In this document: positions 1-8,894 of the stretch, one piece after another
Layout: the number at the start of each line of letters is the position of its first letter
How positions within the stretch are numbered: position 1 is the first letter of the stretch
From: G963663365 sp963663365
GTDB lineage: Bacteria; Hinthialibacterota; Hinthialibacteria; Hinthialibacterales; G963663365
DNA: 64,000 nt
Direction: 5' to 3'
NCBI GenBank assembly: GCA_963663365.2
Contig: CAXXIH010000001.1
Location: forward strand, 868,001 to 932,000
Notes under the pieces: generated by a model
Databases searched by the model: none
What the model saw: the letters and a program-made list of their open reading frames with translations, nothing else
Told to the model about the DNA's origin: nothing
Made by a program: the position numbers and the translations under genes

Positions 1-2418
1 GGCGACGGGGCCGCCATCTCGGACGGGCTGCGCGATTCCGGACAGGGTTAGCGTTACGATCCCAGATGGCGTTTCGTCGAGAGTGAACCATGCGGTGATA
101 CTCTGAGTGAAACCTGCATCGCGTCCATAAACCACAGCACCGTCATTCCCGCGGCCGAAGTAAGGGGTTGCTCCCCCTCGGAAGACAGTGCCATCGAGGA
201 TGCAGGGTTGTTGGTCGAGGTCGAGTTTGGCGTATTCTTCTGGCGATATAGGCCCCATGAGGTCGTAGAGGCCAACGAGACCCCCGGGGGCTCCGCTGGC
301 GTGAAGGGCGTTAGGCGCGCTGTTGATGGGGGATACGAAGTCCATGGTGGAAACGGTGTCGGCCTCAAGCAAGGCGCCAATCCGGTTGGCTTCGATGTAT
401 ATGAGTTTGGCCTCGTCCATTCTCTCGCCATCAATGGCATCGTAAGCGCGGATGAGGGTGTCGTAGTACTCGAGAGTGTGTTCGCCATACGTAAACATGG
501 CATCGTCTTCCGCCACTCGTACGGCGATATTTTCGGGGAGGTTCGAGGCCTTCACCTCTTCGAGGATGGCCCGGCACTTCGCTTTTGCGTCGAGAATCTC
601 GCGCCAGCTCGGGGCAATTTGATCCTCGGCCGGCTCGAGTTTGAGGTAGTCGCCCGAGAAGATGGGCCGGAGACCGTTATCAAGACACGGGGCCAACGTG
701 TATTTGAGATCGCGGCAGTTACACAACATCGTCTCGAGTGATTCGTAAAAGGCCCGCATCGCGTTCGCAGAGGGACCGTAACGTCCGGCAAAGTAGTCCT
801 GCCAGAGGGGTTCGCAATCTGTCTCCACGTCCCATATCTGACGGGCCATCTGGTAGTTGGTGAGGGCTTTGTTTCCCCAATTACCGGCGGTGACGTGCAT
901 GTAGTGGAAGTACCGCGCGTTGGCGTGCCGGTAGTAATAGGGGATATCGTTGGCCATGGTGTGCATGAAACAAATGGGGAGGCATCTGAACCTGGAGACG
1001 TTGTAGTACTCGCCGATGCAGATCTGACCTTGGTAATAGCGCTCGGGTGCGACGGCCCACTCATTGAGTTTCTCAAGAAACTTGGCGTTGCGCGGATCGC
1101 GGGGGGCATCGAAATTATTGTTGTAGGACCGCGAAATCGGAAAGAAGTTGGCGATACAAGTGTCGTAGTCGAAATCGTCGGGGAGCGGATGGATGGGCGG
1201 TTCGAGAACATCCGCATAGACGAGGAAAAGCACGGTGATGTCACGATTGATCAGGCCCTGCTGCTGGGCCTTCTTGACCTCACGGTCGAATGCGTAAACA
1301 CATCGCAGGTTGCGGTCCGAAGGTTTGCCCTGTTTTTTGCAGGCGTCGCAGTGGCACCACTTGCCTCCGTCGACAGTCCAGCAATTAACGATCTCCGCAT
1401 CCCGGGCCTCTCCGTCGATGAGTTCCCGCACAGCCTTCTGCATGGACTCAGTCATGGCGTGGGGATTGGACGTGCAAAAGTTGTAGCTGGCCTCGCCCAA
1501 CTCCTTCAAGCGTTTGCCCTCGGGGCTCATGGCGTACCATTCGGGGTGCGCCTCCCAATAGGAGAGAACGCCGTTGCCGTCCTCATCGCCCAGGTACTCG
1601 TCACCGATAGGATACGGATCGGCGGGAAGGTTCGCGCCGGTGTCGAATTTCGCGTGTTTATAGGGGTAGGGATCGTCGGGTTTAATGTAGTCGGTGCATA
1701 CCTCATGACCGCCCCAGCCCATTTTGATTCCGAGCTGGCGCAATCGTGGGTGATCGCCTTCTTCGACGCACCAGAAGTTGAGGCGGTTGCGGGCCATCCA
1801 AGCAATGAAGTCGGGGGTTCCGCGCTTTTCCCACGCGTAGAAACCCCGGATGGCGAAGTCGGGTGTCTCGGTAACGTCCATTGCGGGGAGCGCATCGAGT
1901 TCGAGCCGGGGGATGACCTCGTGAATTTCGCCCGGAGCGTACCAACGGCATCCGAGACGATGGAGAAAATCGTAGACTCCGTACAGCGTGCCGAGCCGAC
2001 TTGCCCCGGCGATGGCGCAGTTACAAAAATCCGAGCCGAAATTCACGGCGGTGCGAATCCGGTATCCATCCGGGCCGAGATCCGCCAGTTCCTCGGCGGG
2101 AAACTTGGCGGCGGCCTGGCCTACGGCAATGACGGCGACCTTGTCGTGACGCGTATCCGCAAAGGCGAAATCCGTAGCCCGTCCGGTTATCTTCCGCAGG
2201 TAATGCTGCAGCTCGACGGCGGCAAAGCACTCCGTACAGGCTGTGTCGTCGGCCTTATCGGCATCGTTCCAGTTAACGTTTTTCTCGCTCTCGGCCGCGG
2301 CCTCGATAGAGGCAAAGGGCCCCTTGTCGACGACTATGATTGTCTCGGCGCCGGCGGTCAGGGCCACCACGGATATCGCTGTCACGAGTCCACAGATCAT
2401 CACCGCATAACGAAGCAT
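1..2418 (-). CDS. Secreted DUF4838 / alpha-glucuronidase-like protein, 3' end cut by window edge
   Basis: Reading the minus strand leftwards from the ATG at 2418 gives 806 codons without a stop, so the gene continues beyond base 1. Residues 1-24 form a signal peptide (MLRYAVMICGLV..., ending near TAGA). Around residues 120-150 the stretch GASRLGTLYGVYDFLHRLGC matches the N-terminal domain shared by alpha-glucuronidase-like enzymes, and the body that follows (CHCDACK motif, many Trp/Tyr) fits DUF4838 proteins of polysaccharide-degrading bacteria. A purine-rich ribosome site (AAGGGGGAAG) lies 6-7 bases before the ATG. Codons are strongly GCC/GTC/CTC-biased, giving higher GC than the hydrogenase-like cluster to the right, so the two have different histories. 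The enzymatic activity is unproven in this family; a role in hemicellulose or pectin breakdown is inferred. Confidence 0.85.
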   Translation of the reverse strand, partial: MLRYAVMICGLVTAISVVALTAGAETIIVVDKGPFASIEAAAESEKNVNWNDADKADDTACTECFAAVELQHYLRKITGRATDFAFADTRHDKVAVIAVGQAAAKFPAEELADLGPDGYRIRTAVNFGSDFCNCAIAGASRLGTLYGVYDFLHRLGCRWYAPGEIHEVIPRLELDALPAMDVTETPDFAIRGFYAWEKRGTPDFIAWMARNRLNFWCVEEGDHPRLRQLGIKMGWGGHEVCTDYIKPDDPYPYKHAKFDTGANLPADPYPIGDEYLGDEDGNGVLSYWEAHPEWYAMSPEGKRLKELGEASYNFCTSNPHAMTESMQKAVRELIDGEARDAEIVNCWTVDGGKWCHCDACKKQGKPSDRNLRCVYAFDREVKKAQQQGLINRDITVLFLVYADVLEPPIHPLPDDFDYDTCIANFFPISRSYNNNFDAPRDPRNAKFLEKLNEWAVAPERYYQGQICIGEYYNVSRFRCLPICFMHTMANDIPYYYRHANARYFHYMHVTAGNWGNKALTNYQMARQIWDVETDCEPLWQDYFAGRYGPSANAMRAFYESLETMLCNCRDLKYTLAPCLDNGLRPIFSGDYLKLEPAEDQIAPSWREILDAKAKCRAILEEVKASNLPENIAVRVAEDDAMFTYGEHTLEYYDTLIRAYDAIDGERMDEAKLIYIEANRIGALLEADTVSTMDFVSPINSAPNALHASGAPGGLVGLYDLMGPISPEEYAKLDLDQQPCILDGTVFRGGATPYFGRGNDGAVVYGRDAGFTQSITAWFTLDETPSGIVTLTLSGIAQPVRDGGPVA
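2260..2302. repeat. Left copy of 43-bp direct repeat A (inside DUF4838 gene)
   Basis: Bases 2260-2302 match 11235-11277 at 41 of 43 positions in the same orientation. On the left the segment is a natural internal part of the DUF4838 coding region (codons for EKNVNWNDA). On the right it is an isolated scrap fused to the end of the hydrogenase-like cluster. Confidence 0.9.
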
Positions 2419-2564
2419 TCGTTCTTCCCCCTTCAGTTTTCTTGGATGTATGCCGTCGGCCAAATTCGGAATTTAAAGTTCTAAAATTATGTGACAGTTC
2501 GGTCGGATGTGGCCGTTGTCCGTAAAAAATGACTGCGATTTATAAAAATAGAATTTCTCTTTCA

Positions 2565-2745
2565 GTTGATTTTAATCTAATGCTTTGTAAACAAACACCG
2601 CTGAGGAAGGCCGTTCCTTCAAGGTTACCGGAATGCCTTGCTCCATCAGTTCCTTTCCGCTCATTTTAAAATCTTTACCATCGAAATCGGTCACCAGATA
2701 ATTCTTCTCGGGAGCGAGCGCCCGTAACGTGATATGGCCGGTTTC
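2565..2745. repeat. Left copy of 181-bp direct repeat B (GH36 3' end)
   Basis: Bases 2565-2745 align without gaps to 11278-11458, with about 171 of 181 identical by hand count. The similarity starts at GTTGAT and stops abruptly after CCGGTTTC on both sides. On the right the segment is the true 3' end of the GH36 gene; here it is a fragment. Confidence 0.9.
2572..2745 (-). pseudogene. Fragment of the GH36 alpha-galactosidase gene (C-terminal 57 codons only)
   Basis: The minus strand encodes ETGHITLRALAPEKNYLVTD and continues to a stop at 2572. It is nearly identical to the last 57 residues of the intact alpha-galactosidase encoded at 11285-13252. Upstream of 2745 the similarity ends and the sequence runs into unrelated DNA. 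The short open frame that could start at 2793 therefore begins with about 16 foreign residues and lacks the catalytic barrel. Differences from the intact copy are mostly silent or conservative (E to K, F to S), which suggests a fairly recent origin. It is not expected to encode a working protein. It marks the left boundary of the inserted hydrogenase-like cluster. Confidence 0.88.
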
Positions 2746-3001
2746 CGCCGTAATTCGTTCTGTTGATCCCCCCATCCTGCGCCTTGAATTCAATCCGCCA
2801 GGTTATGCCCGGCAGATGTCTACGTATTCAAACAAGGCCCGGGGATTTTTATTGGTTATGGAATCCTGGTTGACAGTCTATGCGGGGCACCTATCGCGAA
2901 ATTTTTTAAAGCAATCCTATTCTTTGAGTAAATCTTTGATTCTATAAAGGATAAGAATGTTAAGGCTTCGTATTTGCGTGGCCGGTAGAATCTGATTTGG
3001 A

Positions 3002-3029
3002 TTGACATTTAATGCTAATAGAATAATTT
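3002..3029 (+). promoter_or_regulatory. Possible sigma-70-type promoter for the Ehr cluster
   Basis: A perfect TTGACA (3002-3007) is followed after 16 bases by TAATTT (3024-3029). The predicted transcript would start about 40 bases before the ATG of the HTH-EIIA gene at 3078. This is consensus matching only. Confidence 0.45.
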
Positions 3030-3077
3030 TGTCCAAAGATGACCAATAGATAGTACATATGGGTCTCTGAGGTATAA

Positions 3078-3788
3078 ATGCAACTATCTGTCCAAGAAGC
3101 AGCCAACCTGCTGAATGTGTCTACGAAGACTGTCTATCGATGGATCAAACAGGAAATTATTCCTGCTTATCGAATCAATGAGCAATATCGGTTTAATCGC
3201 GCAGAGTTGCTGGAATGGGCCACATCCCGGCGAATTCAGATATCCCCCGATATCTTTTTAGAGGATGTGCCGAGTCAATTTCCCCTGCCTAGTCTTACAG
3301 ATGCCTTGAGATTTGGAGGAGTGATTTATCGAGTGGAAGGCAATGACAAACCATCTGTGCTTCGCGAGGTTGTGGATCTTATCAATCTGCCGGATGAGGT
3401 GGATCGAGATTTTCTGTATCAGGTGTTGTTGGCCCGGGAAACATTGGGATCGACCGGTGTCGGTGATGGCATTGCAATTCCGCATGTTCGCAACCCGGTT
3501 GTTTTGCATGTGTCCAAGCCAACCGTAACGTTATGTTTTCTTGAAAATCCGATCGATTTTCATGCGATTGATAACCAGCCTGTCAGTATTCTTTTTACTC
3601 TTATAAGCCCGACTGTGAGAGCCCACCTGCACCTTTTATCGCGTCTGAGCTTCGCATTGAAGAACAAGAAATTTATGGCAGCGCTCAAAAAACAGGCCTC
3701 GCGTGAAGAATTGATTGATGCGCTGGCGCATGCTGAGGCCGCTTTGCCTCCGGTGAAAAACAACTGTAGTAGCGATCAAAGCCATTAG
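3078..3788 (+). CDS. Helix-turn-helix / PTS EIIA-domain fusion, putative regulator of the Ehr cluster
   Basis: Residues 1-50 are an excisionase/MerR-type DNA-binding helix-turn-helix (VQEAANLLNVSTKTVYRWIK), the kind that reads a helix and a wing. Residues about 75-222 form a fructose/mannitol-type EIIA domain (PTS_EIIA_2) with the expected phosphorylation site in GDGIAIPHVRNP, His136. This is the PtsN-like arrangement with an added DNA-binding head and no EIIB or EIIC part, so it is regulatory rather than a sugar transporter. The gene opens the cluster, 54 bases before the first membrane subunit and in the same direction, behind a plausible promoter. I infer that phosphorylation of His136 by the PTS phosphorelay adjusts transcription or activity of the complex. 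No HPr or EI gene is in the window. Confidence 0.85.
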   Translation: MQLSVQEAANLLNVSTKTVYRWIKQEIIPAYRINEQYRFNRAELLEWATSRRIQISPDIFLEDVPSQFPLPSLTDALRFGGVIYRVEGNDKPSVLREVVDLINLPDEVDRDFLYQVLLARETLGSTGVGDGIAIPHVRNPVVLHVSKPTVTLCFLENPIDFHAIDNQPVSILFTLISPTVRAHLHLLSRLSFALKNKKFMAALKKQASREELIDALAHAEAALPPVKNNCSSDQSH

Positions 3789-3842
3789 CCATTCAGTATT
3801 GAATCCGCCGGGCGGCCTATCCGAGGAACTGGAAACACCCCT

Positions 3843-5849
3843 ATGTCCTTCAGAATAATTCTATTCGCCATTGTTCTTATGGCTATCAGCGGTCTACCTG
3901 GAGTGTGCTTTGCACGGTCCGCGATTCGATGGTCACGAATTGCAGCAGCAGCCATGGCAACCGGCGCAATACTGGGATTATTTGCAGCGTTGCCCTTTTT
4001 GCTTGCGGAGCAACACAGCCAGATTGATATTCCTTGGCCGGTGGCAGGTGATGTCGTTCTGTCTATCGATGCATTGAGTGCATTTTTCCTTATTCCCGTT
4101 TTCCTGATGGGCGGGCTTGGTTCGATTTATGGTATCGGATACTGGTCTGAAGAAAGGCATCCGGAAAACAGCGGGAAACTTCAGTTTTTCTGGGGATTGC
4201 TGACGGCGGGGATGGCTGTGCTGGTTATCAGCAAACATGCAATGGCATTTTTATTGGGATGGGAAACGATGGCGCTTGCGGCATATTTTCTCGTGACCAC
4301 CGAAGATAATCGCGATGAATGCCGTCGTGCCGCTTGGATTTATTTAATCGCTACCCATGCAGGCACATTGTCGCTGTTTGCCATGTTTGCATTGTGGCGT
4401 TGCGTAACCGGATCTTTCCTTATACAGCCCGTATCGATGGCCGTGATCGATCATGGCGTGTTTAACACTCTGTTCTTTCTGCTTGTGATCGGATTCGGTT
4501 TGAAGGCGGGTATTATGCCGCTTCATTTTTGGTTACCCGGCGCACATGCCAATGCTCCAAGTCATGTTTCTGCGGTGCTTTCAGGTGTAGTGCTTAAGAT
4601 GGGGATTTACGGGCTGGTGCGGTTTCTTTCGTTATTTCCCGTTCCACCTGTGACCTGGGGATTCACGATTTCGGTGTTGGGCGCGGTTAGCGCACTGCTT
4701 GGTGTGTTATTCGCAATTAGTCAGCACGATCTTAAACGTCTATTGGCGTACCACAGTATTGAAAATATCGGCATCATCTTAATGGGGCTCGGTTTGGCGA
4801 TGCTGGGCCGTTCAGCAGGACGGCCGGAATTGGTGGTCTTGGGAATATCCGGTTGCCTATTGCATGTATGGAATCACAGTTTGTTCAAATCGCTATTGTT
4901 TTTATGCACGGGATCTGTAGTTCATAGAACACACACGCAAGATATTGATAGGCTTGGCGGCTTGGCGAAAATAATGCCCTGGACTACGGGGGCGTTTCTT
5001 ATCGGTTCGGTGGCAATCTGCGGCCTGCCTCCTCTAAATGGATTTATTAGTGAATTGCTTATTTATATTGGGCTGTTGCGAAGCGGAATTACCGAAGCAG
5101 GCAGCGGTTCATTGGCCATAATTGGCGTTCCGGTCTTGGCCCTGACCGGGGCGCTTGCAGTCGCCTGTTTTGTCAAAGTATATGGCTCCGTATTTCTGGG
5201 ATTACCGCGTACGGATGGCGCATCCGATATTCAAGAATCACCTTTCACGATGCGGGCGCCCATGGTGATTCTTGCCGGATGTTGTTTGATTATCGGCCTG
5301 TTTCCGGTTTGTGTAATCCCGATTCTTAATCGGGCCGCCGCCTGTTGGATAGCCGCGCCGGATACAGTTGTGCCAAACTTAGCCACTGCCGCACCATTGG
5401 GGATGGTTAGTATTGTGTCAGTGGCTCTCGTATGCATTGTTGGGTGCGCCACGATTGTTTTGAAGCGATTATCCACTTCAGTTCCGTCTGTCGATACTTG
5501 GGACTGTGGGTATGCCCGCCCCGACGCCAGGATGCAATATACCGCCTCTTCTTTTGCACAAATCATCGTGACGATATTCGGCTGGGCGCTTCGACCGCAG
5601 ATTCATGATCCGCAGTTGGAAGGAACCTTTCCACGAAAGACAAAGATGCACAGCCATGTGGATGATCCAGTGTTGGATTCCGTTCTCCTTCCAATTTCCA
5701 AACGTATCGAGCGTTTATTTAATTGGTTTCATTGTTTTCACCAAGGTTTAACACAGCACTATGTGCTTTACATTTTAATCGCGATGTTTCTGATGCTGAG
5801 CACCTTGCTGCCGATAGATGATTTTTTCATGCGGTTATTTGTGCGATGA
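3843..5849 (+). CDS. hyfB: Hydrogenase-4 subunit B-like (HyfB/NuoL family) membrane ion-translocating subunit
   Basis: A 668-residue polytopic membrane protein of the Mrp-antiporter/NuoL-M-N family. The core signature HFWLPGAHANAPSHVSAVLS, followed by GVVLKMGIYG, contains the lysine used in the proton channel. The C-terminal VDTWDCGYARPDARMQYTAS is the mark of HyfB/HycC rather than NuoL. The length matches HyfB (about 670). In group 4 hydrogenases and related complexes it pumps H+ or Na+ in the membrane arm. It is the first structural gene of the cluster; the ribosome site is weak (GAGGAACTGG), so the start at 3843 is chosen for hydrophobicity right after it. Confidence 0.9.
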   Translation: MSFRIILFAIVLMAISGLPGVCFARSAIRWSRIAAAAMATGAILGLFAALPFLLAEQHSQIDIPWPVAGDVVLSIDALSAFFLIPVFLMGGLGSIYGIGYWSEERHPENSGKLQFFWGLLTAGMAVLVISKHAMAFLLGWETMALAAYFLVTTEDNRDECRRAAWIYLIATHAGTLSLFAMFALWRCVTGSFLIQPVSMAVIDHGVFNTLFFLLVIGFGLKAGIMPLHFWLPGAHANAPSHVSAVLSGVVLKMGIYGLVRFLSLFPVPPVTWGFTISVLGAVSALLGVLFAISQHDLKRLLAYHSIENIGIILMGLGLAMLGRSAGRPELVVLGISGCLLHVWNHSLFKSLLFLCTGSVVHRTHTQDIDRLGGLAKIMPWTTGAFLIGSVAICGLPPLNGFISELLIYIGLLRSGITEAGSGSLAIIGVPVLALTGALAVACFVKVYGSVFLGLPRTDGASDIQESPFTMRAPMVILAGCCLIIGLFPVCVIPILNRAAACWIAAPDTVVPNLATAAPLGMVSIVSVALVCIVGCATIVLKRLSTSVPSVDTWDCGYARPDARMQYTASSFAQIIVTIFGWALRPQIHDPQLEGTFPRKTKMHSHVDDPVLDSVLLPISKRIERLFNWFHCFHQGLTQHYVLYILIAMFLMLSTLLPIDDFFMRLFVR

Positions 5850-5901
5850 CTGTCTATTTGTTGAATAAGAATGTTTGAAGAGGAATTGTCGAGGCCTATC
5901 T

Positions 5902-6810
5902 ATGATCGAAACCATGGTCCATATCGCAATATTACTGATTCTGCCTCCTTTTCTTCTTAGTGTAATCAATAAGACAAAAGCGTGGTTTGGAGGACGCTTG
6001 GGTCCGCCATTGCTTCAGCCCTATTTCGACTTAATTAAGTTGATGCGCAAAGGATTTGTGGTAAGCAGAACAACGACCTGGGTGTTCTTAGCGTGTCCGG
6101 TTGTTGTATTCACGACCGTGTTTTTAGCCGGTCTGATGATTCCGATGGGGCAATCCCAATCGCCGATTTCCTTTCAAGGCGATCTAATCGTATTTGCCTA
6201 TCTTTTCGGATTGGCTCGATTCTTCATGACTGTTGCCGCGCTGGATACCGGATCGCCATTTGAAGGAATGGGTGCATCCCGCGAAGTCACCTTTGCGAGT
6301 CTTACAGAACCGGCATTATTTTTTATTCTTCTCGTTCTTGCGAAGATTTCGAGTTCGCTCACTCTGACCGATATGTTGCTTGTGTCTCAACAGCGGTATT
6401 CAGCGGAAGTGATGGCTCCGCTTGCCCTGGCCGCAATCGGACTGTTCATTGTATTGCTTGCCGAGAACTGCCGAATTCCCATCGACGATCCGAACACGCA
6501 TTTGGAACTGACGATGATCCATGAAGCCATGGTTCTCGATCACAGCGGCCCGCTGTTTGGTGTGATCCTTTATGCCTCCACCCTTAAGCTATTTGTTATT
6601 AGCACAGTGCTGTTGCAGGTGATTATGCCGTTTCATACGCATCTGCCTTGGATCGATTGGCCGCTGTTTGTGTTAGAAATTATGGGTGTATCGGCTGCAA
6701 TCGGGATTGTCGAATCCACCATGGCCAGACTTCAGATGCGGCATACTCCCTACCTCCTTATTGCCGTGACGCTTTTTTGCGGATTCGGCTTTTTGTTGTT
6801 GGTGAGATAA
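5902..6810 (+). CDS. hyfC: Hydrogenase-4 subunit C-like (HyfC/NuoH family) membrane anchor
   Basis: A membrane subunit of about 302 residues homologous to NuoH, HyfC and HycD. Key stretches are GGRLGPPLLQPYFDLIKL near the N terminus and NCRIPIDDPNTHLELTMIHE, the acidic loop that connects the redox arm to the membrane arm. An in-frame TTG at 5875 would add nine residues; I chose the ATG at 5902 because it has GAGG upstream and begins with the usual hydrophobic helix. The stop overlaps the start of the next gene (TAATG), which indicates translational coupling. Confidence 0.9.
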   Translation: MIETMVHIAILLILPPFLLSVINKTKAWFGGRLGPPLLQPYFDLIKLMRKGFVVSRTTTWVFLACPVVVFTTVFLAGLMIPMGQSQSPISFQGDLIVFAYLFGLARFFMTVAALDTGSPFEGMGASREVTFASLTEPALFFILLVLAKISSSLTLTDMLLVSQQRYSAEVMAPLALAAIGLFIVLLAENCRIPIDDPNTHLELTMIHEAMVLDHSGPLFGVILYASTLKLFVISTVLLQVIMPFHTHLPWIDWPLFVLEIMGVSAAIGIVESTMARLQMRHTPYLLIAVTLFCGFGFLLLVR

Positions 6811-7457
6811 TGATGTCAACAAGCATTCTAAATGGCATTCTTGCGACCGTTCTTGTAATCAATCTGTTTGTGTTGGGCACAAGCCGGATTTTGACTGTTA
6901 TTCGCGCGGTGGCTGCGCAGGGTGCGCTTTTGGGGCTGATTCCACTGCTTGTGAATCAGAATTTGACCATTTCAATATTTTTTGTGGCCATTGCGACAAT
7001 TATGCTTAAGGGGATTATTCTCCCCGCTATTATGTTGAGGGCTTTGCGCGATGCACATATTAAGCGTGAAGTGGAACCTTTCATCGGTTTATTGCCTTCG
7101 ATGATCTTGGTCGCGCTCTCTACTGCGGCCGCCTTGTTGTTGTCGGACCAGCTGCCTCTTGCCGAACAGCACAAAGGCACCCTCCTTGTGCCTGCATCAA
7201 TCGCCACCGTCTTAGCCGGTTTTATTCTTATCATCACCCGGTTTAAAGCCCTTAGCCAAGTTGTCGGTTATTTGGTGCTTGAGAACGGCATCTTTATTTT
7301 CGGAATGCTATTGGTTGAAGCGATGCCACTCATTGTAGAGACGGGTGTCCTTTTAGATTTGTTTGTCTGTATTTTCGTTGTTTGCATTATCGTGAATCAC
7401 ATCAGCCAAGCTTTTTCATCAATGGATACACGCCGCTTGGTTTCACTAAAGGAATAA
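6810..7457 (+). CDS. hyfE: Hydrogenase-4 subunit E-like (HyfE) membrane protein
   Basis: A 215-residue, very hydrophobic protein with six or so membrane helices, close to the size of HyfE (about 216). HyfE is a hydrogenase-4-specific membrane subunit whose C-terminal half resembles NuoK; GYLVLENGIFIFG with a buried Glu is typical. The start ATG at 6810 overlaps the preceding stop. A longer in-frame reading from 6648 would lie inside the hyfC-like gene and give a non-hydrophobic, Cys/Arg-rich leader, so it is not used. Confidence 0.88.
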   Translation: MMSTSILNGILATVLVINLFVLGTSRILTVIRAVAAQGALLGLIPLLVNQNLTISIFFVAIATIMLKGIILPAIMLRALRDAHIKREVEPFIGLLPSMILVALSTAAALLLSDQLPLAEQHKGTLLVPASIATVLAGFILIITRFKALSQVVGYLVLENGIFIFGMLLVEAMPLIVETGVLLDLFVCIFVVCIIVNHISQAFSSMDTRRLVSLKE

Positions 7458-7460
7458 TCC

Positions 7461-8894
7461 ATGGCATTCGCCCTGATTCTTTTGCCAATCATCATGGCTG
7501 CAATCGCGGCAGCCGTGCCATCCAATTATTGGCGGCCATGGCTATTGCCCGTAGCATCAACGGTGCACCTTGCGCTGACCGTGGCGGCGATCCTCCAACC
7601 GCACCTTGTGACGGGCGCAACATGGCTAGAACTCGACCCACCCGGCCAAATCGTTTTATTTGTGGTCAGCACCCTCTTTTTTCCATGTTCGTTTTATACG
7701 GCGGGATATCTTCGGATGCGCCAAGAACGTTCCAATCGTGTTTTTTGCGCATGTTTATTGATGTCTCTCGGTTCAATGAGTCTGATGACTTTGTCTCACC
7801 ATTTGGGCCTGATGTGGGTAGCGGCTGAGGCCACAACGTTAGCGACGACACCTTTGATTTATTTTAATCGCACGCAGCAGAGTATTGAGGCGACCTGGAA
7901 ATACTTGCTTATTAGTTCAGTCGGAGTCGCTCTGGCTTTACTCGGTACTTTTTTCCTGGCCTATGCTCTGATACACGGAGGGCTTGAATCCACACTTACG
8001 TTTGAGGATTTACTGCACCTTGCACCGCGGCTTTCTAAGCCATGGCTCCATGCTGCATTCGTTCTACTGCTTATTGGTTATGGGACAAAGATGGGGCTGG
8101 CTCCGATGCATACCTGGAAACCCGATGCCTATGGCGAAGCGCCCGGTGTGGTGGGAGCCATCTTTTCGGGTGGAGTTACGAGCTGTGCTTTCCTTGCGAT
8201 TTTGCGCATTTACCATATCTGCATTGCGGCGGGTGAGGTTGTCTATATTTCGCGGCTTTTGCTGTTGATAGGGCTTTTTTCAATGGTTGTTGCCGGATTG
8301 TTTGTTGTTGGGCAGCGTGATATTAAGCGCATGCTTGCTTATTCAAGTGTAGAGCATATGGGGATTTTGATATTGGGGTTGGGTGTAGGTGGACCGGCAT
8401 TGTTCGGAACGTTGCTGCATGTCATTACCAATGGCCTAACCAAAGGCGTCTTGTTTCTTTCGGCAGGCAATATTCATCGCGCCTATGCCAGCAAGTCCTC
8501 CGAGCAAATCTGCGGAGTGTTACGCCGGCTTCCATTATCCGGCTTATTGTTTCTCTCCGGTTTTTTTGCAATCACGGGATCCCCGCCTTTCGGTCCCTTC
8601 ATTAGCGAATTCGCGATTCTTAATGGCGCATTTGAATCCGGCCGGTTTGTTGCCGGGGGACTATTCTTATTTCTTTTGCTGGTTGTATTTATTGGAATGG
8701 GAGCGACGGTTTTGCATGTTGTACAAGGCCATATTCCTGAGGATGCGTCCCGTACGCCTTATCGAGATGGAGTGCTAACCGCAACACCGGTAATGTTTCT
8801 CTTGGTGCTTGTCATACTTTTGGGGCTCTATATTCCGGCTCCGATTGCTCACATGTTGCAAACAGCGGTTCATTATTTGGAGGGGCAAGCATGA
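7461..8894 (+). CDS. hyfF: Hydrogenase-4 subunit F-like (HyfF/NuoN-M family) membrane ion-translocating subunit
   Basis: A 477-residue polytopic protein of the proton-conducting transporter family. The signature APMHTWKPDAYGEAPGVVGA is typical of HyfF. Downstream, the stretch QRDIKRMLAYSSVEHMG is shared by all NuoL/M/N-like channels. E. coli HyfF is somewhat longer. A good ribosome site (AAAGGA) precedes the ATG, three bases after the hyfE-like stop. This gives the cluster two antiporter-like pumps, HyfB and HyfF; there is no HyfD gene. Its stop overlaps the ATG of the large subunit gene (ATGA). Confidence 0.9.
   Translation: MAFALILLPIIMAAIAAAVPSNYWRPWLLPVASTVHLALTVAAILQPHLVTGATWLELDPPGQIVLFVVSTLFFPCSFYTAGYLRMRQERSNRVFCACLLMSLGSMSLMTLSHHLGLMWVAAEATTLATTPLIYFNRTQQSIEATWKYLLISSVGVALALLGTFFLAYALIHGGLESTLTFEDLLHLAPRLSKPWLHAAFVLLLIGYGTKMGLAPMHTWKPDAYGEAPGVVGAIFSGGVTSCAFLAILRIYHICIAAGEVVYISRLLLLIGLFSMVVAGLFVVGQRDIKRMLAYSSVEHMGILILGLGVGGPALFGTLLHVITNGLTKGVLFLSAGNIHRAYASKSSEQICGVLRRLPLSGLLFLSGFFAITGSPPFGPFISEFAILNGAFESGRFVAGGLFLFLLLVVFIGMGATVLHVVQGHIPEDASRTPYRDGVLTATPVMFLLVLVILLGLYIPAPIAHMLQTAVHYLEGQA

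Noticed and set aside
895..2484. A 529-codon open frame on the plus strand
   Set aside because: It is the antisense shadow of the DUF4838 gene; the minus strand gives a signal peptide, family motifs and a ribosome site, while this frame gives low-information Val/Gly-rich protein.
2746..2990. Another gene or gene fragment between the GH36 remnant and the Ehr promoter
   Set aside because: Short frames such as one ending ALFEYVDICRA are visible on the minus strand, but none is long enough or similar enough to anything I know to support a call.
6648..7457. Longer HyfE-like protein starting at 6648
   Set aside because: The first 54 codons overlap the hyfC-like gene in another frame and are not membrane-like; ATG 6810 is coupled to the upstream stop.
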